From: Antedon mediterranea | Lineage: Eukaryota > Echinodermata > Crinoidea > Comatulida > Antedonidae | DNA: 64,000 nt | Direction of reading: 5' to 3' | NCBI RefSeq assembly: GCF_964355755.1 | Contig: NC_092672.1 | Span: 2,232,001-2,296,000, forward strand | Shown: positions 10,601-23,900 of the stretch, piece after piece | Layout of the letters: every line of letters begins with the position of its first letter | How positions within the stretch are numbered: position 1 is the first letter of the stretch | Position numbers and translations under genes: made by a program | The notes under the pieces: generated by a model | What the model saw: only the letters and a program-made list of their open reading frames with translations | Told to the model about the DNA's origin: nothing | Database searches by the model: none

Positions 10601-11699
10601 TAAACATTACAAACATTGCAAACTATGTACAATTAATTAAGCCTCCTTTGTAATAAACTATGTTATACTTAGCAAACACATTTTAATATTGCACTTTTAA
10701 AATAACATCATACCAATTGTTGTATATAAAAGAAGTAGAAAGAGCATGTAAAAACAAATAATCATTCGTTTTTTTCAGTATTTTACCTGGCCACCTGGAT
10801 ATGCAAATTGTGTTTTTAAATTGTATTCATATCTTGGCTCACTAATGTGTGGTAACACCATATTAGGCCCGATAAATGATTCCTGCAGAATTTTTCAAAA
10901 AGCTGATGGAACCTTTCGTTTTACCATGCACCTTACCCGATAATTATCTTATTCAAATTATCAGATAAATGCGATAAATTTTAACCTTTGACCTGAAGGA
11001 AAAATTATTACGCTGTGATTGGACACTAGGTTGTTCAGTAACGATTGATTCGATCATACACATTTTATTTTTTATGAATATCTGATTGGTTACAAAATTA
11101 ATTGATAATTTGCGTTATGGCTGCGGAAACACAAAGTTTCAGCAAGCAAGTATTCAAATTATTGAAAATTCCTCAACTATACTATTTGTAAGATATTCCA
11201 AGTTCAAATGCAAAACTGAAACCACCAACAACAAGTGAGAGATACCAATCACTTGGATAAAAAATGGAATTGCTTTCGATCTACATCTTAAATATACAAC
11301 TAATATCTAAATTCTAAATATGCTATTTACAATATTATCTCAATAAACAATTTTAAACACTCCTAAATATTCAAACATAAATGGCAACAACATAGGAAGA
11401 AATTTACGAGCAGCCTTGTAAATAGACACACATTAATATTATTATACTAGCAGCCTTGTAAATAGACACACATTAGTAATATTGGTAATTATGTACAATA
11501 TTTATCAATACAAAATTAAACAGTGTTTTATCTACAGATTAAATATATATTCAATCAATTACTATAATATCTTTAATAAAAATATATCAATACAATATAT
11601 CAATTGCCAAATAGATTTTCATTCTTAAATAATGTTTCAATTCAATTTTTGTATATTGGTTAAAGATTAAACATAGACTCTCTTTACTTCTCATCTCCA

Positions 11700-11935
11700 A
11701 TTATTTCTTTCTTTCTTTAATTCTCCTCATCTTCCTCTTCCCCCCGCCCCCATTATTTGTTTCTTTACTCCTCCTCCTCTCTCGTCATTTCTTTGTTTAC
11801 TCCTCCTCCCCATTATTTAATTATTTACTCCTCATCTTCCACCTCCTTGTTTTCCTCCTCTCCCTCCTCCACCTCCCCCAATCATTTTCTTTCTTTAATC
11901 CTCCTTCTTTCCCATCATTTATTTTTTTCTCCCGT
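11700..11935. repeat. Long polypyrimidine tract overlapping the KIF12 stop codon
   Basis: About 230 bp of the plus strand are nearly pure C/T with repeated TTTACTCCTCCTC-like blocks broken by short ATTATTTA segments. In the KIF12 transcript this becomes a G/A-rich start of the 3' UTR. The tract covers the stop codon at 11915-11917. I found no confident polyadenylation signal close by. Confidence 0.7.
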
Positions 11936-14900
11936 TGGTTTACTTTTATTGACATATTTGAGGTATTCTATTTCTCCATCCAGGTCCTGCAGATCTTGTC
12001 TTAATTGATAGTTTAATTGTTTCAAAGAACCTAGCAAGAAAAAAAATGAACTTATAATTTAATAATATTCCACACATTGGAAAACATAGTATAACAAGCA
12101 AAAGTCATGTCAAAGGTCATGTTTTATTTAATTAAGAAATGTAATAAAGAAACCCAAAGTTTTTTTTAGGTTTTGTAAGAAAAAAATCAGTGGTTCTAAT
12201 TGTACTACTGTATATTAAACTAGTTTAAAATAAAAGTGTGACATGCTCAAATATGGTAGTGATATGCTCAAATATGGTAGTGATATGCTCAAATATGGTA
12301 GTGATATGCTCAAATATGGTAGTGATATGCTCAAATATGGTAGTGATATGCTCAAATATGGTAGTGATATGCTCAAATATGGTAGTGATATGCTCAAACA
12401 TGGTAGTGATATGCTCAAATATGGTAGTGATATGCTCAAATATGGTAGTGATATGCTCAAATATGGTAGTGACATGCTCAAATATGGTAGTGACATGCTC
12501 AAATATGGTAGTGATATGCTCAAATATGGTAGTGATATGCTCAAATATGGTAGTGACATGCTCAAATATGGTAGTGATATGCTCAAATATGGTAGTGATA
12601 TGCTCAAATATGGTAGTGACATGCTCAAATATGGTAGTGATATGCTCAAATATGGTAGTGATATGCTCAAACATGGTAGTGATATGACATCATCATGTCC
12701 ATATATGGGCACAATTTCTTATCACATAAAGTTTGATAGTGTAGACAGAGCTTAAGGAATTTAATATTGGACCAGCTATGAAAAACATCTTTTCGTTTAC
12801 ACATTCCGGCATTTAAAAAGGTTTCCATCGCTCCATAAACTTCAATGTGTTTAAGTATGTCCTTATAAAATAAGATAAAAAATATATATAGAAAAATAAG
12901 TCTATCACATTTCAGGGACATTCATTTCATGTTGGAACCAGCTATGTTAATATTCTCGCCTCAAAATACTAAAATATTCAAGGTGTTCTAATTCTGGCAT
13001 GATAAAGTGTTTTATCTACGAAACGTAAAACAGTTAGCACAATCATAATAATTAATAACTTCCCAGTGTTAGCAATCCATTATATTATGGATGCTCACAA
13101 GATGATTCATCCGGTGAAATTCATTAAACAGATCTAGTTTAAATTAATATTTCATTACAATAATCTTTCAATATTAATTGGTGTGCTGTGTGGCCTGTTT
13201 CTAAATTAGTATTGTCAGGTATCCCTTCTACAAATTGCCTGAAAAGGCTACACAGAATGGTTGTGGTCTTAAGCTCTGTCTACACTATCAAACTAGTTTG
13301 ACAAAAAAAGTGTGATGTGCCCAAATATGGTAGTGATATGATGTCATCATGTCCATATATTTTATATTTTTGTTTTGAGGAGCCTATTCACTACAAGCTA
13401 TGCTTTCATTTAAGCTCCTCCACTTTATATATGCTATTAGTAAGGTAAATGAAATGAAATCATATTTTTTTGTCACATAAAGTTTGATAGTGTAGACAGA
13501 GCTTAAGATTGTTGATAAGATATTTACCAGAATCGGCTGGTCCTGTGGCCAGGTCTAGGCTAGCTGTGTGCTGCATCGTATCCTTCACATTGGCCTGTGA
13601 CTTGGGTTTGTATCTGACATGGGGTGGGGTCGCTGACGGGGTAGGTGGGATTTTGTCAATTCTTGAATCATCTGAAACAAAGCATATTATAAAAAATACA
13701 TAAAATTATACAGGACTTTAATTAACAAATTCTGGCTTGTGTGCACTTTAAAGAACCCAGTTCATCTTTCGGTAAAGAGTGTCACAGTCTTTCTCACTTC
13801 TGTCGAGTGCATATGAGCAATAGCAGACCCTTCTGAGGGAAGGAAGCAAATGAAAATTGCACATACAGGTTATTCCCCTAAATTTACATATTTTTAAGAG
13901 ACATTATAAAATTCACCAATTGGCAAACTGACACAGTATAAGCATAGTTATGTATGGATGCACACATTAGTGCAGAGGCGGATCCAAATTAAGCTCAGCC
14001 CTTCTTTTCACCATTTTTAGGTCCTTGGTCCCCCTATTTCAAATGGATCCACCACTGCATTAGTGCATACAATTACCTAAGGACATTTGTTTGCGTAAGC
14101 CAGGCTTAGAATGCTTCATACTTGGTTGTTGTGGTTTTGGTTCAGTCTTCGTCGATACAGACTTAGTTTTTGTCCAAGCATTTTGCTTGGTTTTTGCTTT
14201 GTAACTAGTAACTGGCTGTTTGCTGCCACCAATCTGTCTATTTGCTGCCTTTTTTCCCAGGGTCTTTTTAGTGCTGTGGTCTTCTGTATGCAAATTAGTT
14301 TTAATATTTGAGTTGTGATTGGCTTCAAGCTTGGCAGTGACATCTGTAAAATAAAATTATTTATTCATTTAAGATTAATAAAACAGCAATACTGATGATA
14401 ATGATATTAACTGTGCAATAACTTTTTAAAACTTTTAAGATTTTTTATTTTAATTACCGTATTATATTTGTAACATTTAAATTTATTTTAATAATTAAAA
14501 GAATATTGAAAAATTGTATTAAGCTCTGTCTACACTATCAAACTTTATGTGACAACAAAATGTGATGTGCCCATATATGGACATGATGATGTCATATCAC
14601 TACCATATTTGGGCATATCACTACCATATTTAAGCATATCACTACCATATTTGGGCACATCACACTTTTTTTTGGCCAAATTAGTTTAATAGTGTAGACA
14701 GAGTTTTATGACATTGGCAGCTTGCAACATATTAATTATTTGTCAAAACTGTCCGCAACAACGACTTCTGATGGAAGGTTAGCTGTACTCACCCATCTTG
14801 TCTCTAGTAGATGGAAGTGACGGTATATAGATATCAGTCTGGCGAGACTGGCCAGTAATCTGGTTGTGTGAATCTGTTTGGGCTAGCATACCACTTCCTG

Positions 14901-17900
14901 TTGTAGAACCCATATTAGGAGGTGTATTTGCATAACCAAGCTGTGTATTAGAATATCCAGGTGAGGTGTTATACTGCCCAGGTGGTGTAGTTAAATACAC
15001 AGGTGGATTTTGGTGCCCAGGTGGCATATTTGAATAACCAGGAGATCGCTGTTGATTTCCAGGTGAGCCATACGCATTTCCAGGTGGATGTTGGTAATGT
15101 CCAGGTGGCATGTACTGCTGACCATGTGGGATGTGTTCTTGATTGATCTCATTATGACCCTTACTATCACTGAAAGTTAAATTTATATTAAAAAAATTAT
15201 GTTTTTACAAATGGTCCACAGTGAGTCAAAATAATTATAGAAAGATAACATCAATGCAAACATTAAAAAAAATGTGGTATTTTTTTTTTATTATAGAAAA
15301 ATATACGATAAATTATTAATTTACTATTTCTATAAATAGGAGATAAAACAAGTAAATGATAACACAAGAATTTAAGACTATTACACATACCTGTGAGGCA
15401 GACTGCCTTGCCTATTAACATGGCCGTGTTGTTGCCGTGAATCTGGTTGAGAAGCAGGAGGGAAAGACTTGTGTGTTTGAGGTGAGGCATACTTCTTTCT
15501 GGCTAACCTTTGACCTGAGGAATCGTGATTTGACTGTGTGTTTGAACTATGTGCGGCTGCATAGCCATGTTGTGTTTGATGACCATTTGCCTGTTTTCTA
15601 TAACCATTCGGAACTCCTTTAACGTTGTCAACCGGCGGCAACGACTTGGATACCTACAGCAAAAATAGAGAGTTGGCAGTTAAAGTGAGTTTCTAGCACA
15701 AATCTTGAATCAACTTAATAATTTAAAATATAAGACATATCATACTACTTTAAATAAAATTACATACAAAACTAGAAGGGCACTCAGAGAGCGCAAACCT
15801 CCGTCTAGGTGTATGAAAAATGAATGACGTATTTCCATACACCTATGAAACCATCCTTTAAAATCTTATGAAAATCGGACAATAACTTTTTGAGTAATCA
15901 TGCTAACTAACCAACATAGAAAACAAACACACACACCAACACACGCTATCGACTATGTAACCTCTTGTCATTCTGTCGGAGGTGACAAATGCATACTACC
16001 AATTATTTAAGTTTACCTGTTTCCATGGTGATTCATCAACCCACACTTCCCCATTCCGTGCTACTTCTTGTTGGTTCGTCGGTCCAACATCTTGAGGTGA
16101 TAAACCCTGTCTCCATGGTGACTGCGGCAGAGGATTTTGGGAAGACAGGCGATTCTGAGGTGAGCCGGCCACGTTTTTAGTTAAAGGGGGTATTGAGGTG
16201 GGTGGACTGATTTTGGAATCAAGTGGGACCGGGGATAGTGAAGCATTACTGCTGAAATCTGAGACATGGCTGCGGACAGTAGTGGCTGATAGTAAGTGGA
16301 TAGAGCTACCTTGAAACTTGCTAGGTAACGGTGAAGAACTGAATGCCCTGTGAAAAAAATAGAGATAGTTGACCTCTGAGTTTTGTGACCTTTTTCAAAG
16401 CTATAATATTGATTTTTTTTTTAAATTTCTGTCTCCTAATAGGGGTTGGTCATATGTGTTAAACACAGTCGAATCCATATTAAGAGGACACCTTCAGGAC
16501 CTAACAAGGTGTCTCAATAGGTCTTTAATAGGGGTTGGTAATAGTGTTGAACACAGTAGAATCCATATTAAGAGGACACCTTCAGGTCCCAACAAGGTGT
16601 CTCAATAGGTCTTTAATAGGGGTTGGTCATATTTGTTAAACACAGTAGAATCCATATTAAGAGCACACCTTCAGGACCCAACAAGGTGTCTCAATAGGAG
16701 TGTCTCTTTAATAGGTCATAGTGTTGAAGCATATATTGGCCCTCGAAGTGTATCTTTAATAGATGTTCTTATGTACAATTTCTATGGCATATTTCAAGTG
16801 AATAACAACTTTGATATTACTATAGAGATTATAATGTTTTTATGACAGGTTGTATACTGTCCAGAGGGTTAATAACCTTAAGATTTGTTAAGAATCAAAA
16901 TTGATAAAATAACATCCAACACACCTGCCGACTGAGTCCAATTTCCTGGTTAGCCGTTCATTATCTCGCGACAGTTTCTCATGTTCACGTGCACTGTGTT
17001 CTTTGATTCCTTGTAGGTTTGAGTTTTCGGTACGAAGGGTTTCGTTTTCTATCATGTACTGTTGCAACATCTCATAGAGGCCACTATCGACTGCCGATCT
17101 GATACTAGAGGCTGCGGAAACGGTCCTAAAATGAAAACATTACGATGTAATTAAGTTTCATTAATTCTGTCCCATACTTTTCCACATGAGCTCAAACACC
17201 TAAATAATGAGTTGGATTGTTGAATGGGGCTTACTACTAATTACCCAACACCATTTTTAATTTTTTAAAAGCATGAGTTTAACAACCTCTAATGAACTTA
17301 TAAATGAACGTACTGTTCTCAATATAAATATCAATATGCATGGAATCCATCTTTTGAGACACTCCAATTATGGAACACCTTTATTCAGGGACATGCTTAA
17401 TGTTACCATTTTATGACTAGGTCCAACACCTATTTAGGGGACACTCCAATTCCGGGACATGTTTATTAAAGGGTACCTTTTTATGACTAGGTCCAACACC
17501 TATTTAGGGAACACTCCTATTCCGGGACATGTTTATTAAAGGGTACCTTTTTATGACTAGGTCCAACACCTATTAGGGGACACTCCTATTCCAGGACATG
17601 TTTATTAAAGGGTATCTTTTTATGACTAGGTCCAACACCTATTTAGGGGACACTCCTATTCCGGGACATGTTTATTAAAGGGTATCTTTTTATGACTAGG
17701 TCCAACACCTATTTAGGGGACACTCCTATTCCGGGACATGTTTATTAAAGGGTACCTTTTTATGACTAGGTCCAACACCTATTTAGGGGACACTCCTATT
17801 CCGGGACATGTTTATTAAAGGGTACCTTTTTATGACTAGGTCCAACACCTATTTAGGGGACACTCCTATTCCAGGACATGTTTATTAAAGGGTACCTTTT

Positions 17901-20900
17901 TATGACTAGGTCCAACCCCTATTTAGGGGACACTCCTATTCCAGGACATGTTTATTAAAGGGTACCTTTTTATGACTAGGTCCAACACCTATTTAGGAGA
18001 CACTCCTATTCCAGGACATGTTTATTAAAGGGTACCTTTTTATGACTAGGTCCAACCCCTATTTAGGGGACACTCCTATTCCAGGACATGTTTATTAAAG
18101 GGTACCTTTTTATGACTAGGTCCAACACCTATTTAGGGAACACTCCTATTCCAGAACATGTTTATTAAAGGGTACCTTTTTATGACTAGGTCCAACACCT
18201 ATTTAGGGGACACTCCTATTCCGGGACATGTTTATTAAAGGGTATCTTTTTATGACTAGGTCCAACACCTATTTAGGGAACACTCCTATTCCAAGACATG
18301 TTTATTAAAGGGTACCTTTTTATGACTAGGTCCAACACCTATTTAGGGGACACTCCTATTCCAGGACATGTTTATTAAAGGGTACCTTTTTATGACTAGG
18401 TCCAACACCTATTTAGGGGACACTCCTATTCCGGGACATGTTTATTAAAGGGTATCTTTTTATGATTATAGGTCCAACACCTATTTAGGGGACACTCCCA
18501 TAACTTGGTTCTACTGTATCTTGAAATCTTACCCTTCTACATGTCTGCTATTATTATTCTCTTCCTTCTCAGTGTTCATAACTTTTGTTGTGTTTTGATT
18601 ACTATTGTTAGAATCTGCACGTAACGTGTCGGTGGATGAGCTAGAACTGAGTGGTTTATCAGGGACAGCAATCTTTCTAGCACCAGGCTTTGCAGTTCCA
18701 GGGAAGTCAAGACGCCCTCTGAGGTACTGGTTCTCTGTCCGCAGAAGTTTAACTTCTCTCTTCAGACTCATAATTAATCTCTCTCTTGGATCCTACAAAG
18801 TAAAAGGAATGAATATTATATTGCAAATCTATGGACACATATACATGTATTATAAAATATTTTAAAATTTATTTAGGCTAAATAAAGATTACTGTTCTTC
18901 CATAGGACCCAAGAACACAAGAACACTTTATTCTCATAAAATGAACATAAAAATGAAAAATACATCAAATATAAAAAACACAAAAGTCATCCCACATTCT
19001 AATTTCTAAATAATTATGTGGATTTTAATATGAACACAAAAAAAGCAAACACCGGCAATATTTTTTTATATGTTTCTGGATCTGCTTCAGGTGTTTTTAG
19101 AATCTAAGAACAAATACTTTAATTCTGTAGCTTAAAATGATGCGAGAGCAGGTGGTGATTGTGACAATGTCTTGATTTGATCACATGATTTGATGACTTT
19201 TGATGAAAGAGTAGACAATCATCAAATGCATTAGTGTCTATTTATGTTACTATTACGGTATTATAATATTCATATTTTCCGATATGAAAAAACACATTAA
19301 GAATAATGAATGAAAAGTTGTTTAAAACAATGCATTTCTCTCTGGCTGTATTATATATTTTATTATGATTTAAGCTCTGTCTACACTATCAAACTTTATG
19401 TGACAAAATGTGATGCGTCCATATAATGGACATGATGATGTCATATCACAACCATATATAAGCATATACCACCGTATTTGGGCACATCACAATTTTGTTG
19501 ACAAACTAATTTGATAGTGTAGACAAAGCTTAAATATTCTGCTCATTTCTATTTCTGTTGAAAGGTTAAACCCATTACCCTTAGCAACAATCAACTTGTA
19601 AATTTATAATTGGAACCGAGATTAACAGAAATATAAAGGAAATCTGTGGTTGCATATTCCCTAAAACTATAATCGTGTTGTTTCTGAGATAATAAAAATC
19701 AAATATTGTAACAAGTTACAAATATTATTGTTGTTATGCAACTTAGCAGGGTAAAGAAAGGGCTCAGTAGTAAGACTGACCTAAATCAAATAGTATCTTA
19801 TGTAATTTATGTATCAATAAACAGCTTGCCAGGAGCTGGGCTAACAAACTACCGTCAAATTGCCCTAAATCTCAGAGAAGAATGTGTAATTTCCTATCAA
19901 TTTAAACATACTTATCATTTTGATATTTTGAAATGCATACTCTGGTTCAGGATAAATATATTAATTGTTTATTTGCTATAAATAGTAACAGTTTCTAAGC
20001 AGAACTTAATTATCCTACAGTTGAATTTTAGTATCATAAACATAATATTCTAATTTCAGGTTAGAGTGCACTCACGGAAAACTCAAAATAATCATGGAAA
20101 CTATATCACTTCACATCATCTAGGCTCTAGAGTATAATTCCGGGGTGCGCACCTTACAAAATGTAGGTGTTATCTGTTAAACTCTAGAATTTACACACCA
20201 GGGTGCACACCATACAAAATCTAGTTGTTCACACCCCCCTGTGTGTGTTAAACTTTGGAGTTTTCTACAGTAGCCGAGTGAACTTAGTATTAGTAAACTC
20301 TTATATAATTATTCATTGTATCTCGCCACATTTTATAGGCAGTACTAAGCCTGTCCTGTAGCCTGTATATATGTTTTTAGTAAAAGGGATATTCACCTGT
20401 GACAGTAACAGACTTACGAAATATTGGCAAAATGCCAAAACAAGTAATAGTACAATAGTTTATGATCCCAAATAACAATGTGGTCGCATGTGGTCTTACC
20501 ATTATAACAACTGGCTTATTCTTGATACGTTTGGCCCTGTTAGCGTACCGTAGCGTACTAAGTGATTCTCCACAACTGTATGAAGATGGTGAAATGCAAG
20601 CGATCTAAGGGAATAAAATATACATTATACAAACAGAGTTTGGGTTGATTTTTTTTCATTCTTAGAAATATTCTCATCTAACCAATTACATGTACAAAGT
20701 TCAAATTGAAATTGACATTTATTTTCCTCAAACTACATATCAAATATTTGATATCTATAATACTTATTTTTTATATTTGCTAAGTAAACACAACGTCACA
20801 CATATTTCTAAAATTAAATTGTAATATAATTGTTGCGTAAATAAATCGATGTGATCAACAACATGGCAACTTTGGAATTTATTTCTTCTCAGACTGCATA

Positions 20901-23900
20901 TCAAATATTTGATACCTAATAATACTTGTATATTTGTTAATTAAACACCAAGTATAACTACTGTGTGTTACTGTTAATTACTTAAATAGTTTAATTAATA
21001 ATCAAATAAAAACAAAATGCATATAGTACTTAGATTATGAAAATTAAACACTGTAGAAATAACAGATATCTAAACGAATTTGTTTTTCGTGCTTTCAATG
21101 ACAAATAATGTACTGAATCACCTTGTTGTTTATTTTATAGTGTATCTTTATTACAACTCTTTACTTGTTTATATTTATTTTACTTACTGTATATATATTT
21201 TGTATGTCATTGTATTTTTATGTGTGAATTTGTGCCTGTAAAAAAATTCTGCAAGGACCAATTAAATCTCAATCTTGTAATGTAGTATTACATAAACAAA
21301 TCTAAAATATTGACTATCCAAATTGACCAATATTTCCACCTAAAAGTTTGATAAAAATAATAAATGAGGGCTTATACAGTATAGTGCATTATACAAATAC
21401 ACACAATGAGCAAAGAAATAAAAAGTGGAAAACTAAGAGAAAAAAGGAGTTAAAACAGTGAGTTTTCAGAGCAGCCTTAAAATAAGCAATTGGTAAACGT
21501 AATTTACGTCAATTTATATACATACAGTATGCCGGATTGTTTACGTACCATAAGTGTGACTCCGTTTCCTCCTAAGCTATCTGCTAATAGTTTGGTTAGT
21601 TTACTGTCTCTGTAAGGTATATGCCCTGACCGTTTACGAGAGTCTCCAAGAGATGATATGCAATTACCTGCACAATTAACAAATAATATAAAATAATAAC
21701 CAATAAATAAAAATTAATTTTAAAGTAATTTTAAGAGTAAAAAAACTTTTAGTAACATGCAAGTAACTTGACTTTCAATCAACATGTCTACACTATCAAA
21801 CTAGTTTGACAAAAAAGTGTGATGTGCCAAAATATGGTAGTGATATGCCCAAATATGGTAGTGCTGTGACATCATCAGGTCCATATATGGGTTAATCACA
21901 TGTTTTTTGTCGCATAAAGTTTGATAGTGTAGACAAAGCTTTACGAAAAAAAGTGCAAGAAATGCTAGAACAAGTATAAACAAGATGTTGTAATACTAAC
22001 CTAAAGTTAATAGACTTTTGTTGATATTTGTTGTCTCACAGAGAAGTTCACCTGTTGACGATCCTAACTCTTTCACTTTTTCGCTGCCAGCTAAATCTAC
22101 AAACGCAAGACGACCGTGCTTGCTTATATACAGGCCTTCATCATCGGGATCAACCTAACAAATAAAATGTATTAAGCTCTGTCTACACTATCAAATGACT
22201 GACTTTCTTGGCGTTTTGATCAATATACTTTGATTATCAACAGCTCAACAGTTCATTTAGAATTATATGTATGTGGTGGACCGCAAACTTTAAATTATAT
22301 CAACATTAACTTTTCGCCATCACAGACCTTCAAACAAAGGAGACATTGTTTGCAACAATTGGAGAAGTTGTTGTAAAGTAAAGAAAGCTAAGATTTTATT
22401 ATTAAACTAGGAGAGTAAGGGAACATCTCTTTTGATAAGAAAAAGTATATATCTTGGTATATTTTATTCAAAAATTCACATTTAAAAGTACATACAAGGC
22501 AGCACATGGCTGAATTGCATATATGTATTCAACTATTAAAAAATAAAAATATTTAAACTATAGACAACAATATATAAATATATGAAAACGAATAAGTTGG
22601 ACTGCAGTAACTAAAAAAATACAAGCAAACAAATAAATAAATTAAAGTTTGTTCAAAAGTTCAACCATAAAAGCAACTGGACTAGTCTGGAAACGTTTTG
22701 TTTTATAACTTATAATCATTTTCCACTTAACGATTATGTCTAAGGGTCATGCAAGATCTGTACTGTATGGTGAAGTAGTAATTAAAAAAAAAACTTTTAT
22801 CTAAAAACCGTCAAGAAAAAATGTCAATTTACCATTTCACTGTCTATATGCAATGTCATTATTGTATGACTTCTGCTGGAATGTTCATTAATGTTATTTG
22901 TTGCAATCTGTCTCTGACTCATCCCTAAAAAACATAAATACATAAATACATTAACAACATGATATATTTAATAAAAAACCTCAGTACTTCTCTACAGGTG
23001 TATATCTGTTTTAATTCAACAAGGTGACTTAATGCAGGGGAAAAGACCCCAGGGTTTTACTCCTAAAGCTTGGTTCCCACTAAGAAGTAACGCAAGGACG
23101 TAGACACAGTACAAGCAAGTTAACCTATCACACGCGACTGTTCGAATAATAGATTGCTTAAGATTGGTCAAATTACTTGCTATTGCGTTACGTTCTTGTG
23201 TTGTGTCCTAGTGGGAACCAAGCATAAGGGGCTCTCCAATGCTGGGTAGTTGAATTGCTTATGCTCTGGGGCTCCTTAAGCTTTATGAGCGCTCATAGCC
23301 GTTTATGCCACTGCCAAAAGGTAGCACAAAAAGGTAATTCTACTTTTCATGATTTATCAACAACAAAAAACAATGATGGTGATGTATATTTTGCTTTTTT
23401 TACAATCAGCCAGAATGGTGTATGGTTTTTATTAATATTGTTATGTTTTAAGTTAAATTTGTGCTTATATTTTGTGTGTGTTTTCTGGAGAATTAAATTA
23501 ATATATGATATGATTTGTGTGCTATTTGTTTCTCTCTGTGTTTTTTTAACATATCTTAGATTTTTATTACTGATTGCTGTGCTTTTGCTTGCCTTTTTGT
23601 GTACTTTTAAAACATTTTATGAATCTTTGCATACCAAAACCAAATAAATTTCCCCGGAGTTTGGGATAATAAAGTTTTATTGAATTGAATTGCATAACAT
23701 TGTTCATGGACTTTGCTATGCTAAATGAATGTTTGCTAAAATAAGAAATCTTATATAACAAATTGGCTAAATTTGGACTAAGTTGAACTTGATTGATACA
23801 TCAAATTGATGAGTAATTAAGATAATTAACAATATTTGCAACAGAACACAGCAAATCAATAGAGGCGCATCTGGCAGATGTTTCTTAATGATCAATTTAA

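Noticed and set aside
12215-12755. Several 149-170-residue open frames on both strands made of 7-residue repeats
   Set aside because: They arise because the 21-bp minisatellite is a multiple of three and lacks stops; there is no start context, splice signal or non-repeat domain.
23255-23647. 130-residue hydrophobic frame as a membrane protein
   Set aside because: The T-rich sequence ends in a LINE-type 3' tail; hydrophobic residues follow from the base composition and no start context or homologous motif is visible.
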